Source of the DNA: Thermoleophilia bacterium
GTDB lineage: Bacteria > Actinomycetota > Thermoleophilia > Gaiellales > Gaiellaceae
Reading direction: 5' to 3'
DNA length: 31,864 bases
Assembly: GCA_014534155.1 (NCBI GenBank)
Contig: JACVSB010000002.1
Span: forward strand, 1-31,864
The notes under the pieces are model-generated. The model was given only the letters and a program-made list of their open reading frames with translations, did not search any database and was not told the DNA's origin. The stretch's first letter is position 1. Each line of letters opens with the position of its first letter. The position numbers and the translations under genes are program-made. Shown here piece after piece: positions 30,430 through 31,864 of this stretch.

Positions 30430-31020
30430 GTGCTCGTCACCCTCGTCGGCGTGGCGGCCGCGACGCCGACGGCCTCACGACGGCTCGTCGGCGTCGAGGC
30501 GACCGGGATCAACGCCTGCCCCTGCGCGCAGAACCTCGTCCGCGAACGCGCCGGCGAGCGCCTCGACGACGCCGGGTTCGGCCCGGAGGAGGTCGAGCGG
30601 ATTCTCGACATCGTCCCGCTCGCCACACACAACCAGCGAGGGCGCGGCGTCCTCTACGTCGGCACGCGCCTCCGCCTCGATGCTGAAGACCTCGTCGAGC
30701 TCGTGGAGCGGGCGATGAGCTCGCCGATCTACGAGCTGCTCAAGCGCCCCGACGAGCTCTTCGTCGTGGAGCACGCGCACCTGACGCCGCGCTTCGTCGA
30801 GGACTCCGTCCGCCTGATGATGAGAGGCGTGCTCGAGGAGTACGCCGAGCTCGCGGACGACGACTTCGTGCTCGCGCGCCAGGTCAACTTCGAGACGATC
30901 CACAACCACGAGGTCCTCGCGGAGCGGTTCGGCACGGTCGGGGACCTGCGGCGCGAGCTCGCGGGCGACGGTTCCGCCCGCCACACCGAGCTGCGCGCCT
31001 GGCTCGCCCTCTCGCCCTAG
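30430..31020 (+). CDS. folE2: GTP cyclohydrolase IB (FolE2/MptA), C-terminal half
   Basis: 196 residues from GTG 30430, 6 bases after the TAG and in the same frame. RRLVGVEATGINACPCAQ holds the catalytic/metal-binding cysteine of FolE2 (CPCAQ), LATHNQRGRG and NFETIHNHEVLAER the conserved His and Glu positions. With the upstream half it makes one full-length enzyme; it could be expressed separately by re-initiation at GTG 30430. No Shine-Dalgarno is obvious. The stop shares CTAG with plsY on the other strand. Confidence 0.83.
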   Translation: MLVTLVGVAAATPTASRRLVGVEATGINACPCAQNLVRERAGERLDDAGFGPEEVERILDIVPLATHNQRGRGVLYVGTRLRLDAEDLVELVERAMSSPIYELLKRPDELFVVEHAHLTPRFVEDSVRLMMRGVLEEYAELADDDFVLARQVNFETIHNHEVLAERFGTVGDLRRELAGDGSARHTELRAWLALSP

Positions 31021-31625
31021 GCGCCCGCGACCGCCCGTCGCCGCAGCCGGAAGCGGTTCTCCGTGCCGGCACGAAGCCGGCGCACGTTCGTACGGTGAAG
31101 GACGGCGACCGCGAGCGCGGCGGCGACCGTGAAGACGAGAATCGGAACCGAGGCGCCGAAGAGGAGCGCGAAGAGGGGGAGGGTCGCTGCAGCGCCGATC
31201 GACGCCACCGAGGCGTAGCGCGTAGCGAGGAACACGGCGATCCAGACCCCCGACGCGGAGAGCGTCGCGAAGAAGGCGAGGGCGAGTCCGACGCCCCCCG
31301 TCGTGGCCACGACCTTTCCACCGCGCGCGAACGTGAGGAAGAGGGGCCGCCAGTGGCCCGCGAGAGCGGCCAGGCCGGCGAGGACGGCGACGAGGTCGCC
31401 CGCCAGCCAGCGCGCGACGAGCGCCGCTGCCGCGCCCTTCGCTATGTCGAGGAGCGCGACAGAGAGCCCGAGCTTGAAGCCGAGAGCTCGCCAGACGTTG
31501 GTCGCGCCGATGTTGCCGCTCCCCAGCGTGCGAACGTCAACGCCGGCGACGAGGCGCGGGAGCCAGAGACCCCAGGGCAGCGACCCGAGGACGTACCCGA
31601 GCGCGACGAGGCCCGCTGCGATCAC
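31017..31625 (-). CDS. plsY: Glycerol-3-phosphate acyltransferase PlsY
   Basis: 202 residues, six to seven membrane helices. GSLPWG, GSGNIGATNVWR (35-46), GGKVVATTGGV and the C-terminal HRTNVRRLRAGTENRF are the PlsY motifs. It acylates glycerol-3-phosphate with acyl phosphate at the membrane, the first step of phospholipid synthesis. This genome therefore makes ordinary sn-glycerol-3-phosphate lipids, which makes a lipid-backbone role for the glycerol-1-phosphate genes less likely. GTG 31625 lies 7 bases after the superoxide dismutase stop. Confidence 0.93.
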   Translation of the reverse strand: MIAAGLVALGYVLGSLPWGLWLPRLVAGVDVRTLGSGNIGATNVWRALGFKLGLSVALLDIAKGAAAALVARWLAGDLVAVLAGLAALAGHWRPLFLTFARGGKVVATTGGVGLALAFFATLSASGVWIAVFLATRYASVASIGAAATLPLFALLFGASVPILVFTVAAALAVAVLHRTNVRRLRAGTENRFRLRRRAVAGA

Positions 31626-31632
31626 GTCGGGA

Positions 31633-31864
31633 TTACGCCTGGATCTGGTACTTCGAGACCCAGTCGTTCACGACGCCCCAGTCGAGGTTGTCGAAGAAGG
31701 CGTCGATGTACGAGGCGCGGTCCGTCTGATAGTCCAGGAAGTAGGCGTGCTCATAGACGTCGAGCGCGACGAGCGGGGTCGCGTTCCAGATCGGGAACGT
31801 GTTCTGCGTATCGCCGAGGTAGTTGAAGAGCCGCTGCTCATCCCAGTCGTAGGCGGTCCACGCC
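31633..31864 (-). CDS. Fe/Mn superoxide dismutase, C-terminal part (5' end outside window)
   Basis: 76 residues are visible. LDVYEHAYFLDYQTDRASYI contains the diagnostic metal-binding D-x-x-x-H motif (DVYEH; usually DVWEHAYY), preceded by PLVALD and followed by NLDWGVVNDWVSKY. The Tyr in place of the usual Trp in DVWEH is a small variation. It converts superoxide to peroxide and oxygen in the cytoplasm. It ends with TAA at 31633 and is probably co-transcribed with plsY. Confidence 0.92.
   Translation of the reverse strand, partial: AWTAYDWDEQRLFNYLGDTQNTFPIWNATPLVALDVYEHAYFLDYQTDRASYIDAFFDNLDWGVVNDWVSKYQIQA

Noticed and set aside
1..31864. tRNA, rRNA, CRISPR array, insertion sequence or prophage
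   Set aside because: I scanned the intergenic gaps for tRNA T-arm consensus, spaced direct repeats and transposase or integrase sequence and saw none; composition drops only at the 20.1-20.7 kb glycosyltransferase.

Overview
The window is very GC-rich, with strongly G/C-ending codons, many GTG starts, 4-base start/stop overlaps and several apparently leaderless genes. Together with a short SigA-type sigma factor, an Actinobacteria-style small-protein complement and no mobile elements, this suggests a chromosomal piece of a high-GC actinobacterium. A deep-branching class such as Thermoleophilia is my best guess; there is no rRNA to confirm it.

Region 1 (1-6281) is a sugar or sugar-acid uptake and catabolism locus. 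A Tat/lipobox solute-binding protein is transcribed leftward. A tightly coupled rightward operon encodes a 2-hydroxyacid dehydrogenase, a GntR/FCD regulator, an SDR, an acetoacetate-decarboxylase-family enzyme, a second SDR, a VOC enzyme and a third SDR. The 153-base divergent spacer holds two back-to-back sigma-70 promoters. Each has a TGGTYTGGCCA operator just downstream of the predicted transcription start, which fits autoregulation by the operon's own GntR protein. An M24 peptidase (6309-7436) closes the region.

Region 2 (7578-22307) is a cell-surface glycan cluster: a polysaccharide deacetylase, seven glycosyltransferase genes (five GT2, two GT4), a protein with a GT2-like domain joined to an aminoglycoside-phosphotransferase-like kinase domain, and a Wzm/Wzt ABC exporter. 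Embedded in it is a leftward three-gene operon: CDP-alcohol phosphotransferase, phospho-alcohol cytidylyltransferase and sn-glycerol-1-phosphate dehydrogenase. It reads as a complete route from DHAP to CDP-activated glycerol-1-phosphate and its transfer to an alcohol acceptor. It is the best candidate for an undescribed system here. One GT2 gene (20139-21089) has a distinctly lower-GC 5' half and an apparent ATC start, suggesting import or recombination.

Region 3 (22308-31864) is mostly housekeeping: an unknown polytopic membrane protein, small membrane proteins, a BolA/monothiol glutaredoxin pair, a CDF metal transporter with three C-terminal domains, a zinc ribbon protein, the primary sigma factor, an Rhizobium-type L-asparaginase, an Fpg/Nei glycosylase, a DNA-binding-like protein, a HisKA protein with no recognisable ATPase domain, a FolE2-type GTP cyclohydrolase interrupted by an in-frame TAG, PlsY, and the C-terminal end of a Fe/Mn superoxide dismutase.

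No tRNA, rRNA, CRISPR array, insertion sequence or prophage gene was seen. No stretch over 300 bases lacks a gene; the longest is 28802-29068.
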